From contig NZ_LFLS01000003.1 in the NCBI RefSeq assembly GCF_001189915.1, positions 124,001 to 188,000 on the forward strand: 64,000 nucleotides of DNA, read 5' to 3'. The stretch's first letter is position 1, and each line of letters begins with the position of its first letter. Positions 53,674 through 62,921 of this stretch are shown here, piece by piece. Below the pieces are notes generated by a model that searched no databases, was not told the DNA's origin, and worked only from the letters and a program-made list of their open reading frames with translations. The stretch is from Herbaspirillum autotrophicum. GTDB lineage: Bacteria; Pseudomonadota; Gammaproteobacteria; Burkholderiales; Burkholderiaceae_D. Both the position numbers and the translations under genes were made by a program.

Positions 53674-55374
53674 TTATGCCAACACCATCGCAAAATATCC
53701 GAAGACAGTCAAGAGCACACCCGAAACGGCATAGCCGACCGGGAAACCGATCCACGGCACATTACTCTGGATTTCCACCGCTGCTTCGCGGCAAGGCCCG
53801 GAGTGACTGCGCGCACCGGCGACGGCGCCCATCAGAATGGCCGGATTGATCTTGAACCAATGGTAGCCGATTGCCCACACAATGAACGGTGGCACGGTAC
53901 TGGCGACAAAGCCGACGGCGAAAATCTTCATCGCAATCGCGCCGGTCAATTGTTCCAGCAACGAAGAGCCGGCATTGATACCGACAATCGCCACGAACAC
54001 CACCAGTCCGATATCTTCCAGCACATTGCGCGCCGCGCTCGGCGTATTGCCGAAAAAGCGCAAGCGTGACGACACCGATGACACGATCACGCCGGACACC
54101 AGCAAGCCGCCGGCATTGCCGAGGCCGACCGAAGCGCCGAAAGCCGGGAACTGGATCATGCCGATCAGCAAGCCGAGGATCATACCGGCCGACAGCGTCA
54201 GCAAGTCGGTCGACGTGCTGGGTCGCACGATGCGTCCGATCAGATTGCCGCCATAGGTGACCGCGGCCTTCAGGCCGACCACGCCGAGAATGTCCATCCG
54301 TTGCAGCCGGGTATCGTGGGCCACCGGAATCGGCACCCCGCCGCGTTCCAACCGCACCAGATGCAAGTGATTGGCAGCCGGATTGGTGCGCAGTTCGGCC
54401 AGTGTCTTGCCGACCACCGACTTTTCCATCACCACGATATCTGCCTGATCGAGCGGAATATCGAGTGCATCGCGATCCGCCACTTCCGGTCCGATCAATC
54501 CCATCTTTTGCGTGATGTGTTCTTTGTTGCCACCGAGCGCAATGACGTCGCCCAGTTGCATCACCAGATTATCGTCGCAGCCGATTGACTTGCCATCGCG
54601 CACCACATTGCCGATCTGATACTCCGGATTGTCGGCCAGGAACTTGCCAATCGTCAGCCCGGCCACCGCTGTGTTTTCCAGCCGATAGGCACGCAAGCTG
54701 ACGCCGCTGCGCCAGCCGCTCAGGCTCGGCACATCGGCACTGGCCACGCCATGCTCATCTTCGTATTTGCGCGCGATGGCCTTGGCATTGAGGCCCCACC
54801 ACTTCGGCAGATACTTGGTGATCAGCACGATACCGACCGTACCCCAGACATAGGTAATGCCGTAGGACAAGGCAATCATGGCCGACACTTGCTCGGCCGT
54901 GGTGCCCGGTGGCAGCGTTACCGCGTGCGCGGAGACTGCTTGCTCAGCCGAACCGATGGCAGCCGACATGGTTTGCGAACCGGCCAGAATGCCGCCGGCG
55001 GCGCCGAGCGGCAAATCCAGCAAGCGCGCACCGAGCACGATGATGCCCAGACCGGCGAAGCAACTGATGACACCCAGCAGCGCGTACCGCAAACCCTCGC
55101 GGCTGAGACTGTTGAGAAACGACGGCCCGACCCGCAGCCCGACGCCATACATGAACAGGTAATAGAACAGACTCTTGGTGAAGTCGTTGAGATTGAGTTT
55201 GACGCCATACATCGATGACCACACTGCCAGTGCGGTGCCGACCACGATGGCGGCCGCCACCATGCCCAGACCATAGCCGGCGACGGTCAGCCGGCCGATG
55301 CCGACTGCCAGACCGACGGTCAAGAACAGCAGGATGTAAGGGTTGTCATGTAAAAATTGAAAGGCTGCTGCCAT
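53674..55374 (-). CDS. Aspartate:alanine exchanger (AAEx) family transporter, downstream copy
   Basis: A 566-residue permease with the AAEx plan: five to six N-terminal helices (NPYILLFLTVGLAVGIG, FMYGVGLRVGPSFLNSL), two central RCK/TrkA-C domains (about 200-370; GKTLAELRT and VGDVIALGG-like segments) and a second permease half (GLLIGMIQFPAFGASVGLGNAGGLLVSG) ending with GARSHSGPCREAA. The ATG at 55374 begins the hydrophobic N-terminus. It follows the decarboxylase gene by 133 bases. AspT-type members exchange an amino acid for its decarboxylation product; the pair here is unknown. Confidence 0.92.
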   Translation of the reverse strand: MAAAFQFLHDNPYILLFLTVGLAVGIGRLTVAGYGLGMVAAAIVVGTALAVWSSMYGVKLNLNDFTKSLFYYLFMYGVGLRVGPSFLNSLSREGLRYALLGVISCFAGLGIIVLGARLLDLPLGAAGGILAGSQTMSAAIGSAEQAVSAHAVTLPPGTTAEQVSAMIALSYGITYVWGTVGIVLITKYLPKWWGLNAKAIARKYEDEHGVASADVPSLSGWRSGVSLRAYRLENTAVAGLTIGKFLADNPEYQIGNVVRDGKSIGCDDNLVMQLGDVIALGGNKEHITQKMGLIGPEVADRDALDIPLDQADIVVMEKSVVGKTLAELRTNPAANHLHLVRLERGGVPIPVAHDTRLQRMDILGVVGLKAAVTYGGNLIGRIVRPSTSTDLLTLSAGMILGLLIGMIQFPAFGASVGLGNAGGLLVSGVIVSSVSSRLRFFGNTPSAARNVLEDIGLVVFVAIVGINAGSSLLEQLTGAIAMKIFAVGFVASTVPPFIVWAIGYHWFKINPAILMGAVAGARSHSGPCREAAVEIQSNVPWIGFPVGYAVSGVLLTVFGYFAMVLA

Positions 55375-55507
55375 GATTGGTTCACTTTCCCGAAATAGTG
55401 ATATGTGGCGCATGGCATCGCCGCCCCCGCTGTACCCGACTACTGCGGACATCAACGAGGCCGGCGATGGCGGCATCTGCAAGCAGAAACCGTCTCACGC
55501 GTCCCGT

Positions 55508-58219
55508 TTATTTTTTGGCTGAGAGCAGCTTCAGACCTTCGGCGTGGTTATAGCCGTGGATTTCCTTGACATCGAGTTTGCGCATGAAGTCGACGATGCC
55601 CTGGGTAATCACCTGGCCCGGCACCATGATCGGGAAACCCGGTGGATAAGGAATCACGAAATTGGCCGACACCAGCGGCGGTCCGTCTTTGAGACGCTGG
55701 TCGATATCCGCGCTGCCAATCGGGATGTGTTCGCAATCGGCGGCACGATAGGCATCGTAAAACGCACTGCGGATATCCCCTTCAATCGTGCCCTTGCCCG
55801 ATTGCTGACGGAAGCGTTCATCGAAATGGCTGAAGTTCGGCAAATCCGGCACATCGTCCATCAGCGAATACACACGCGCATCGAACGCCGCCCGTTCGGC
55901 ATCGCTGCCGTTTTGCAGACGGGTATCGATCTCATGTGAAATTTCCAGCAGCACGCGCAGCAACAAGGCCACATCGCTGCGGGTATTGTTGATGTTGGAC
56001 TGGAACAGCACACTGTTGCGTGACGTCTTGTTGAGCTGGATATCGTATTTCGCCGCCAGCAAGCCCTTGAACTGGGTACCGTCAAAGCCGGCACGACCGC
56101 ACACCAGCGTCATGCGTGTCGGATCGAGGCAGAATTCGTCGTGGCGCACACTTTCAGCCTGATCGCACCAACTGGTATCCGGTGCGAAATAGTCGCTGTA
56201 ACCGGACTCGCGGTACTCGGCCGGGATCATGCCGTCGACACCCAGGATTTCGAAGTACCTGGAAATGATCGGATGCTCTTTGACCTGACGCCGGATCGCC
56301 AACGCGATTTCAATTGCATTCATGACCAGTCCGTAGCCTTCCAGCTCCATCTGCCGGCGCGCCACGTCGAGGCTGGCGATCAACTGCTGATTCGGGCTGG
56401 TCGAGGCATGGGTGAATACGGCTTCATGGAATTGCTCATCCACGGTGTGATAATCGACGTCCTTGACCAGAATCATCGAGCCTTGACGCAAGGCCGACAT
56501 CGACTTGTGCGTCGAGTTGGTTTGGTACACGCGCAGGCGCACCTTGCGCGGATCGGGAACCAGACGGGTATCGAGCAAGGTATTGACGTCCGGTTTTTCA
56601 CCCAGCAGTTTTTGCTGTGCTTCGTAACGTTCGAGGAACGCCGGATCGCGGAATTCGGCTTCCAGCGTCTTGGCGCCGCCCATCGCGGTACGCGGCCGCA
56701 TGAATGGCGACCAGTGCGCAAAACCGAACCATGCCTCATCCCACAGGAAGATCAGATCCGGCTTGATTGCCAGACACTCTTCCATCACCCGCCGTGTATT
56801 GTAGAAGTGACCGTCGAAGGTGCAGTTGGTCAGATCCAGCATCTTGACCCGGTCCAGACGACCGGCCGCTTTCAGATCGAGCAGCGCCTTCTTGATGGTG
56901 CGCAGCGGCACCGCGCCATACATCGAGTATTGCGTCATCGGATACGCTTCGACGTAATACGGCTGGGCGCCGGCCAAGACGAAACCGTAGTGATGCGACT
57001 TGTGGCAGTTACGGTCGACGATGACGATATCGCCCGGCGTCAGCAAAGCCTGGATCACCATCTTGTTGCTGGTCGAGGTGCCGTTGGTGACGAAGAATAC
57101 CTTGTCGGCGCCAAACGCCCGCGCTGCCAGTTCCTGTGCGCGCTTGATGTTGCCGGTCGGTTCCAGCAGGCTGTCGAGACCGCCGGTGGTGGCCGAGCTT
57201 TCGGCGAGGAACAGATTGATGCCGTAGAACTCGCCCATGTCGCGAATCCAGTCCGACTTGAACACGGCCTTGCCGCGTGCAATCGGCAGCGCATGGAAAG
57301 TGCCGATAGGCCGTTGCGCATAGCGCTTGAGGTTATCAAAGAATGGTGTTTCGTAACGGGCACGGATGCCTTCGAGTACCGACAAGTGAATTTCCAGCGG
57401 TTCTTCCACCTGATAGAAAATCCGTCGCACGACATCGGCACGCGGGTCGCCGGCAATCTTTTCTACCCAGCGATCGGTCAGCAAATAGATGTCCAGTTCC
57501 GGCCGGATCCATTTCAAGATATTGGCCAGGCGCAAAGCAATTTCATCTTCGGGACCATCGGTATCGATATTGAACGCCTCCAGCATGGCGCGCAGCAGCG
57601 GCGCTTCCTGCCGCGAACGCATGCCGAAACCTTCATACAAGGTGACGGCAGCAATATCCGGATTCATGATGGCAGCGCAGATCGCATCTTCGAAACTGCC
57701 CACCAGCACCGGTTCATAAATGAACTCATCTTCCGGACGACGGACCCGGCGCACTTGCGTGGCAGTATATTCCCAGCGCGATTCCGGAAACGGCGTGACG
57801 ACCAGTACTTCGAAATACGGCGGCGCATGGCCATTCTGACCGACGGTCGGCGGCAAGCGATCAGCATGCTGATCCTTGGCATCATCGCTGGTTTCCCACT
57901 CGGTGGTATTGCGCTTGTAGTTGCGGGAAATGATGGCGGTCGAAATACGCTGCGCCAGAATGCTGAAGCCCTGAATGTCGTCGGCGGCCAGTTTTTCATT
58001 GAGGGTCTTGAGCAAATGCACGCCGGGGTAGGCATAAAACGCCTCAATCGGTGCCATGCCGGCAAATATCTCCAACAGTTTTTCGCGGGTGGCGACATGA
58101 TCAGGCGTGGCGCTGAGCTTGCGGGTGGCCGCCAGAATCGTCATCCATTGATCGGCGCGCAATGAAGGCGTTGAAAAAAAATGATCAATGCTGCGCGGAG
58201 ATATTTTTTCCAGTGTCAT
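55508..58219 (-). CDS. Orn/Lys/Arg decarboxylase with long N-terminal extension
   Basis: A 903-residue PLP-dependent fold-I decarboxylase. The pyridoxal lysine is Lys572 in TNSTHKSMSALRQGS; DEAWFG (494-499) supplies the pyridine-nitrogen aspartate, and the C-terminal domain (VIPYPPGFPIMVPGQ) is standard. A wing domain like the receiver fold spans about 135-260. Usual inducible enzymes have 710-760 residues, so about 130 residues at the N-terminus are extra. Substrate is arginine, lysine or ornithine and cannot be decided. Its place between two AAEx transporters suggests an amino acid/amine cycle that consumes protons. Confidence 0.9.
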   Translation of the reverse strand: MTLEKISPRSIDHFFSTPSLRADQWMTILAATRKLSATPDHVATREKLLEIFAGMAPIEAFYAYPGVHLLKTLNEKLAADDIQGFSILAQRISTAIISRNYKRNTTEWETSDDAKDQHADRLPPTVGQNGHAPPYFEVLVVTPFPESRWEYTATQVRRVRRPEDEFIYEPVLVGSFEDAICAAIMNPDIAAVTLYEGFGMRSRQEAPLLRAMLEAFNIDTDGPEDEIALRLANILKWIRPELDIYLLTDRWVEKIAGDPRADVVRRIFYQVEEPLEIHLSVLEGIRARYETPFFDNLKRYAQRPIGTFHALPIARGKAVFKSDWIRDMGEFYGINLFLAESSATTGGLDSLLEPTGNIKRAQELAARAFGADKVFFVTNGTSTSNKMVIQALLTPGDIVIVDRNCHKSHHYGFVLAGAQPYYVEAYPMTQYSMYGAVPLRTIKKALLDLKAAGRLDRVKMLDLTNCTFDGHFYNTRRVMEECLAIKPDLIFLWDEAWFGFAHWSPFMRPRTAMGGAKTLEAEFRDPAFLERYEAQQKLLGEKPDVNTLLDTRLVPDPRKVRLRVYQTNSTHKSMSALRQGSMILVKDVDYHTVDEQFHEAVFTHASTSPNQQLIASLDVARRQMELEGYGLVMNAIEIALAIRRQVKEHPIISRYFEILGVDGMIPAEYRESGYSDYFAPDTSWCDQAESVRHDEFCLDPTRMTLVCGRAGFDGTQFKGLLAAKYDIQLNKTSRNSVLFQSNINNTRSDVALLLRVLLEISHEIDTRLQNGSDAERAAFDARVYSLMDDVPDLPNFSHFDERFRQQSGKGTIEGDIRSAFYDAYRAADCEHIPIGSADIDQRLKDGPPLVSANFVIPYPPGFPIMVPGQVITQGIVDFMRKLDVKEIHGYNHAEGLKLLSAKK

Positions 58220-58482
58220 GTTGGTCCATTCAGAATTAAATTGAAAATCCGGGTGATTGATAGTCCCGGCACTTCAGCGCACACGGATGGCGTGCTGTTC
58301 ATGACCGCCGCATGAGATTAGGGGTAGCCGACTCGGCGCAGCGGGGCAGAAAAAATGTGAGATTCGATTCTGTGCTGTCGCAGGCATCATGGTATTGATC
58401 TGGGACAAGAGCAAGAAATATTTAGTCGCAAAACTTACCGAATTTCGGGGAACCAAATACCCGTCCGAGAGACGGTTGCCAA

Positions 58483-60165
58483 TCAGGCAATAGCTAGAAC
58501 AACAACAATTCCCCAGATCGCGCACAGGGTATTGCTGACCGCATACGTGACGGTATACCCAAGACCGGGAATCTTGCTTTGCGCCACTTCGCACACCATG
58601 CCGAGCGAAGCGGTGGAAGTGCGGGCGCCGGCGCAACACCCCAATACCAGCGCCGGATGGATGCGGAACAGATATTTGCCGATCAACATGCTGGCGATCA
58701 GCGGCAATCCGGTCGCCGCCACACCCCAGAAGAACAGTGAAAAGCCCAGTTGTTCGAGGCCCGCGACGAAACGTGGTCCGGCCGAAATGCCCACCGTGGC
58801 GATGAAGATATTGAGGCCGATGGCATTCATGAACCATACCGTGTTCTCGGGTATGCGACCGAACAGCGGGCGCACCGAGCGTACCCAGCTCAACAGGATG
58901 CCGGCCAGCAGCGTGCCGCCGGCGCTCGACAATGACAACGGCACATGGCCGATATTGATGACCACCGCACCGGCCAGCGCCCCCACCGCAATCGCCGCGC
59001 CGACAAACGCCATGTCGACCACGCGCGTCGGCGATTCGATTTGCCCCAGTATCCTGGCCGCCGCAAAAATATCGCGTTGCCGGCCGTTGAGGGTGACGAT
59101 GTCGCCGCGTTCCAGACGCGTATTGCGCAACACCGGGATTTCGGTGGTGGCGGCGCCACGCACGATTCTGGCCACGAACACGCCGCGCGCCTCCATCCGG
59201 CATGCCAATTCATCAAGGGTCTTGCCGATCACCTCGCGCCCGGACACATACACTTCCAGCGTGCCGGTCTCGACAATCAGCAATTCCGGATCGTCCACTT
59301 CCTGCGCCGGCGCTCCCAGCAGATTGATCAGGCTCTGACGCGGCGCGCTGACGGCAACCACATCACCAACCTGCAAACGGGTATCGATTTGCGCTTCGAA
59401 GATGTCAGCGCCACGTCTGATGCGCGAAACGAAAATGCGATCTTCGGGCGCCAGCATTTCCGCTTCCAGCACCGTCAGGCCGGCCACCCGGCTGCTTGCC
59501 CCGACTCGGTACGCACGCCGCTCCAATTGCGTCCAGCCGGCACCGGTGTTGCCCGCCAGCAGATTCATCTGCGCTTCATATTCACGGCAAGCCTGTGCCA
59601 GGTCGATACGCAACAACCACGGCCCGAGGCGCGACAGAATCAGTCCGGTACCGAGCGTGCCGAACAGATAGGTCACTGCATAAGTGACCGGAATGGCATC
59701 GATCAGATCGCGTTTGGCATCATCGGACAACAGCAGACGGCCGATGGCATCGGTCGCCAGACCAATCGACATGGAATTGGTTTGGGTCCCGGAAAAGAAG
59801 CCGGCAGCAGAACCGGCGTCGTACTGCGCCAGTTTGGCGATGACCAGCGTCACCGCCAGCGACACCACGCTGGCCGTCACCGCAAACGCCGCCTGCGGCA
59901 AGCCTTCGCGCGCCAGTCCGCGGATGAACTGGGGCCCCAGTCCATAGCCGACCGCAAAGATGAACATCAGGAAAAAGATTTGCTTGAGATCGGCGGATAC
60001 CGCAATCTCGAACTGACCGATCAGAATGCCGGCCAGCAGAGTCGCCGGTACCACACCGAGGCTGAAACCGAAGAATTTCCGTTCGCCGATCCAGTAACCG
60101 ATACCCAGAGAAAGAAAAATCGCGATCTCGGGATAACGACGCAGGGTCGGGGCTAGCCACTCCAT
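58483..60165 (-). CDS. Aspartate:alanine exchanger (AAEx, AspT-like) family transporter, upstream copy
   Basis: A 560-residue AspT-type antiporter with the same two-half permease layout and two central TrkA-C domains (RVAGLTVLEAEMLAPEDRIFVSRI; GKTLDELACRMEARGVFVARI). Hallmarks are FFSGTQTNSMSIGLATDA in the first half and GCCAGARTSTASLGMVCE near the C-terminus. It matches aspartate:alanine antiporters in length. It is about 33 percent similar by eye to the downstream copy, so they are paralogues, not duplicates. It leads the transporter-decarboxylase-transporter row, 263 bases before the decarboxylase. Confidence 0.92.
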   Translation of the reverse strand: MEWLAPTLRRYPEIAIFLSLGIGYWIGERKFFGFSLGVVPATLLAGILIGQFEIAVSADLKQIFFLMFIFAVGYGLGPQFIRGLAREGLPQAAFAVTASVVSLAVTLVIAKLAQYDAGSAAGFFSGTQTNSMSIGLATDAIGRLLLSDDAKRDLIDAIPVTYAVTYLFGTLGTGLILSRLGPWLLRIDLAQACREYEAQMNLLAGNTGAGWTQLERRAYRVGASSRVAGLTVLEAEMLAPEDRIFVSRIRRGADIFEAQIDTRLQVGDVVAVSAPRQSLINLLGAPAQEVDDPELLIVETGTLEVYVSGREVIGKTLDELACRMEARGVFVARIVRGAATTEIPVLRNTRLERGDIVTLNGRQRDIFAAARILGQIESPTRVVDMAFVGAAIAVGALAGAVVINIGHVPLSLSSAGGTLLAGILLSWVRSVRPLFGRIPENTVWFMNAIGLNIFIATVGISAGPRFVAGLEQLGFSLFFWGVAATGLPLIASMLIGKYLFRIHPALVLGCCAGARTSTASLGMVCEVAQSKIPGLGYTVTYAVSNTLCAIWGIVVVLAIA

Positions 60166-60270
60166 ATCAAGCTCTCGGCGAATATCAGAGCCGTCATGGT
60201 AATCCAGAAAATTCGATTGCTGGCAGGAATTTTTCCTGACGCGCCGGCAACGAGGATGGAGGAGAACGGC

Positions 60271-61035
60271 TTACTTTTGCGGCCAGGGCGTCAAAATTTC
60301 AGAACCGTTTTCCGTCACCGCAATCATGTGTTCCCATTGCGCCGACAACGAACGGTCGCGCGTCACCACGGTCCAGCCGTCTCCCAGCTCTTCCACGCCT
60401 CTGGCGCCGGCATTGATCATCGGCTCGATGGTGAAGGTCATGCCCTGCTTGAGCAACAAGCCGGTGCCAGGCCGGCCATAATGCAAGACTTGCGGTTCTT
60501 CGTGATAAATCTTGCCGATGCCATGGCCGCAGTATTCGCGCACCACCGAATAACCGGCGGCTTCGGCCAGCGTCTGGATCGCGTGTCCGACATCGCCCAG
60601 ACGAGCCCCCGGCCGCACCACGGCAATCCCGGCCAGCATGGCGTCGAGCGTGGTCTGCACCAAATGACTGGCCTTGGCCGACGGCGTACCGGCAAAATAC
60701 ATGCGGCTGGTATCGCCATGCCAGCCGTCCTTGATCACGGTGACATCGATATTGACGATGTCGCCCTCCTTGAGAATTTCCTTGCTGCTCGGAATGCCGT
60801 GGCACACCACGCTGTTGATCGAGGTGCACAAGGTTTTGGGGAAACCGTGATAGCCGACATTGGCCGGTGTCGCCTTTTGTACCTTGCGAATATAGTCATG
60901 GCAACGGCGGTCGAGTTCTTCCGTGGACACGCCCGGCACCACATATTCGGCGATCATTTCCAGCACTTCGGCAGCCAGGCGGCCGGCCACGCGCATCTGG
61001 GCGATCTGTTTTTCATTCTTGATAGTGACTGGCAC
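60271..61035 (-). CDS. map: Type I methionine aminopeptidase
   Basis: A 254-residue metalloprotease of the pita-bread fold. The metal ligands are seen in order: GDIVNIDVTVIKDGWHGDTSRMY (two Asp), EYCGHGIGKIYHEEP (His), TFTIEPMIN (Glu) and QWEHMIAV (Glu). It cleaves the initiator methionine from nascent proteins. It is monocistronic and not beside rpsB, the usual place of map in this group, so it may be a second copy; the other would be outside the window. Confidence 0.95.
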   Translation of the reverse strand: MPVTIKNEKQIAQMRVAGRLAAEVLEMIAEYVVPGVSTEELDRRCHDYIRKVQKATPANVGYHGFPKTLCTSINSVVCHGIPSSKEILKEGDIVNIDVTVIKDGWHGDTSRMYFAGTPSAKASHLVQTTLDAMLAGIAVVRPGARLGDVGHAIQTLAEAAGYSVVREYCGHGIGKIYHEEPQVLHYGRPGTGLLLKQGMTFTIEPMINAGARGVEELGDGWTVVTRDRSLSAQWEHMIAVTENGSEILTPWPQK

Positions 61036-61281
61036 CGTTTACCTCTGCTTTCAGGCTGGGTACGTCCGCATGGACGACGAAAGTGAAAAGCACGCGCCAT
61101 GAGCGGCGACATGCTTCGTTTTCGCTATTATCCCCGATACCGCTGCCGACAGCATATGTGGCATGAATGATGCACATCACCGCTGACGCTACGCGCCAAC
61201 GTCAATCCCGGCGCAATCACCCCATTCCGCCAGAGGCAGCAGCGAGCGCCCGACACAGAAAAAAGCACGATGCCCGGGAAG

Positions 61282-62328
61282 CTATTGGTAAGTAAGCGAA
61301 AAACGCGCCACGGCCTGGATCGACCCGGCGCTCACCACTTGCGCGGTTTGATAATAGCGGGCGACAATGGGAACGGTAAAACCACCCACACTCGATTGAC
61401 CCGGCAGCCATTGCACGGCGTCGTCGAAGCGCACGGGCGCACTGCCTGATAACAGTTGTATCGCCACGCCGCGCGCACGGGTATTCGTGACGGGCGCCAG
61501 CACACCCGGCAATTTGTCGCGGTGCTGATAAAGCCCGTCCCAGCGCAATCCCACCCGGCGCTCCTGGCCGGGAATGCTCTGATTGCAATAGATGCTGATA
61601 AAGAAAGCGCGTTCCCCACCGGTAAAACCCGGATGCGTAAATTTGTGCTGCCCGATCGGCAGCAGATTGACAACCTGGTTCTTGTCACTGGAGCCCACCG
61701 AGCAGGTTGCGCTGACGATCGTTGTGGCATTTCCTGCGAGCCGGGTCACCATCACCGGCTTTCCCATACCGTCACCATCGGCGTAATAGCTTGTATAAAG
61801 TCCCGATGACAATGCGCCACTGCCAGTGTTTGCCGCAGTTTTTACCAAATCGACCTGAAACCCGTTGACCGGTGCAAAGTAAAAATCTCCCGCACCGGAA
61901 GTGCCTGTATTGACCGCAAGACTGTGCGGGTAATACACCGTCCTGAACTGACTACCGGCACCCACGGTACGCGACAAACGGATACCGATGCCGGCCACAT
62001 CGGTTGAATACACCGGAGTATCAACGCTCGAAATACCGGTCACCGGCAACCCTTGCAAGATTGCCCCGATCATCTGACCGCCGCCCCGGCAAGTGGCAAA
62101 GCGCTCGCCGCCATTGTCGCTGTTCGGTCGCACCGGAATCGGAAAGGTCCGGGTCACGATGACACCACCGACCGGCGTATCGCGCCGGACGATCACCGCT
62201 CCCATTCCCATTTCAATCACTTTGGTTTCAAAGCCGGCAAGCTGCTTGCATGCTGCCTGCACATGCGTCGTGTTCAGCAGGCCCAACATGAGCAATCCGC
62301 CAAAGCATGCGTTGATATTCACGTCCAC
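61282..62328 (-). CDS. Fimbrial tip adhesin-like secreted protein
   Basis: A 348-residue exported protein with a signal peptide (to HVQAACKQL). The C-terminal third is a pilin domain: SATCSVGSS, VNLLPIGQHKF, FFISIYCNQ and the beta-zipper ending VVSAGSIQAVARFSLTYQ. A preceding 190-residue domain would be the receptor-binding part, as in two-domain adhesins. The start is GTG at 62328 with AAGGAG exactly 7 bases upstream. No chaperone, usher or major pilin gene is adjacent within the window. It lies 65 bases after the double-glycine peptide gene on the same strand. Confidence 0.82.
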   Translation of the reverse strand: MDVNINACFGGLLMLGLLNTTHVQAACKQLAGFETKVIEMGMGAVIVRRDTPVGGVIVTRTFPIPVRPNSDNGGERFATCRGGGQMIGAILQGLPVTGISSVDTPVYSTDVAGIGIRLSRTVGAGSQFRTVYYPHSLAVNTGTSGAGDFYFAPVNGFQVDLVKTAANTGSGALSSGLYTSYYADGDGMGKPVMVTRLAGNATTIVSATCSVGSSDKNQVVNLLPIGQHKFTHPGFTGGERAFFISIYCNQSIPGQERRVGLRWDGLYQHRDKLPGVLAPVTNTRARGVAIQLLSGSAPVRFDDAVQWLPGQSSVGGFTVPIVARYYQTAQVVSAGSIQAVARFSLTYQ

Positions 62329-62393
62329 TTCATTTCTCCTTCTGAGAACCACTGATCACGACTGCGGCGCAGACAGCCTCTGGCCGCGTGTAC

Positions 62394-62600
62394 TTACCCC
62401 CAGCTGGCGCCGTTCGTACCCGGATCAACTACCGGCGGCGTAACCACCGGCGGCCTGGGCAGCGGTGCTGGCATGGCTGGCGGCGACGGCATTACCGGCG
62501 GGAATATCTTATCCAGCTTGCCCTGCAATTTTTGCCAAAACAAACCAAACAAAAAACCACCCGACACTTGTTCCAATGCATTTTTCTCTAACAATTTCAT
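62394..62600 (-). CDS. Small peptide with double-glycine leader (bacteriocin/microcin-like)
   Basis: A 68-residue peptide. The first 15 residues, MKLLEKNALEQVSGG, fit the double-glycine leader: Leu at -12 and -7, Val at -4, Gly-Gly at -2/-1. The mature part starts FLFGLFWQKLQGKLDKIFPP, an amphipathic hydrophobic stretch, and continues into a proline-rich tail ending NGASWG. A GGAG site lies 9 bases before the ATG. The leader half is AT-rich with codons such as TTG, TTA and GGT, the tail GC-rich. The frame is open further upstream, but only this start gives the leader. Export by a peptidase-containing ABC transporter is expected; none is in the window. Confidence 0.65.
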   Translation of the reverse strand: MKLLEKNALEQVSGGFLFGLFWQKLQGKLDKIFPPVMPSPPAMPAPLPRPPVVTPPVVDPGTNGASWG

Positions 62601-62921
62601 TACTCTTTCTCCATTCAAAATAAGCCGGCCGGCAAACGTAAATTCATGGAATGGCCGATACATTTCCGTGCTCGAATTTACGACTCCATCGTAATCAGCA
62701 ACGATTACCGGCAACATCGAATAATGTGCGATTTGTGATGCGATTTATATCCCCGTCCTGAAGTCGCGCGTGTGCATGGATTACCCACATAAATGCACCC
62801 TGCATCAAAAAAACCGCGTATATTTTCTCGTTCATATCTATAGCGCCTTATCCATGACGGCCGTACAATAGCGCGCGATGCCAGCACCATTGCTGTCGCC
62901 TCTACCTCACTACCATCAGCA
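62601..62921. other. AT-rich upstream region of the peptide gene and sbcD
   Basis: This 321-base region is markedly AT-richer than its surroundings. It contains a 9-bp inverted repeat CGTAAATTC (62637-62645 and, inverted, 62674-62682) and a weak promoter-like pair on the minus strand (TTGATG, 17 bases, GGTAAT around 62779-62810). It serves both the minus-strand peptide gene and plus-strand sbcD. I see no coding region. Confidence 0.5.

Noticed and set aside
56141..58165. Very long open frame on the plus strand opposite the decarboxylase
   Set aside because: It is a mirror of codon bias in a GC-rich gene; the translation is rich in Arg, His and Gln with no domain, and the minus-strand decarboxylase is unmistakable. 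The same applies to long plus-strand frames over the RND pump (3172-4812) and kdpB (23498-25285).
58477..58491. Small inverted repeat TTGCC-N5-GGCAA at the end of the upstream exchanger gene
   Set aside because: Only 5 bp of stem and no T tract, too weak to call a terminator.
62601..62717. Longer version of the GG-leader peptide starting at 62717
   Set aside because: The 39 added residues place the leader inside the protein and the upstream start has no better ribosome site; the ATG at 62600 gives a precise leader.
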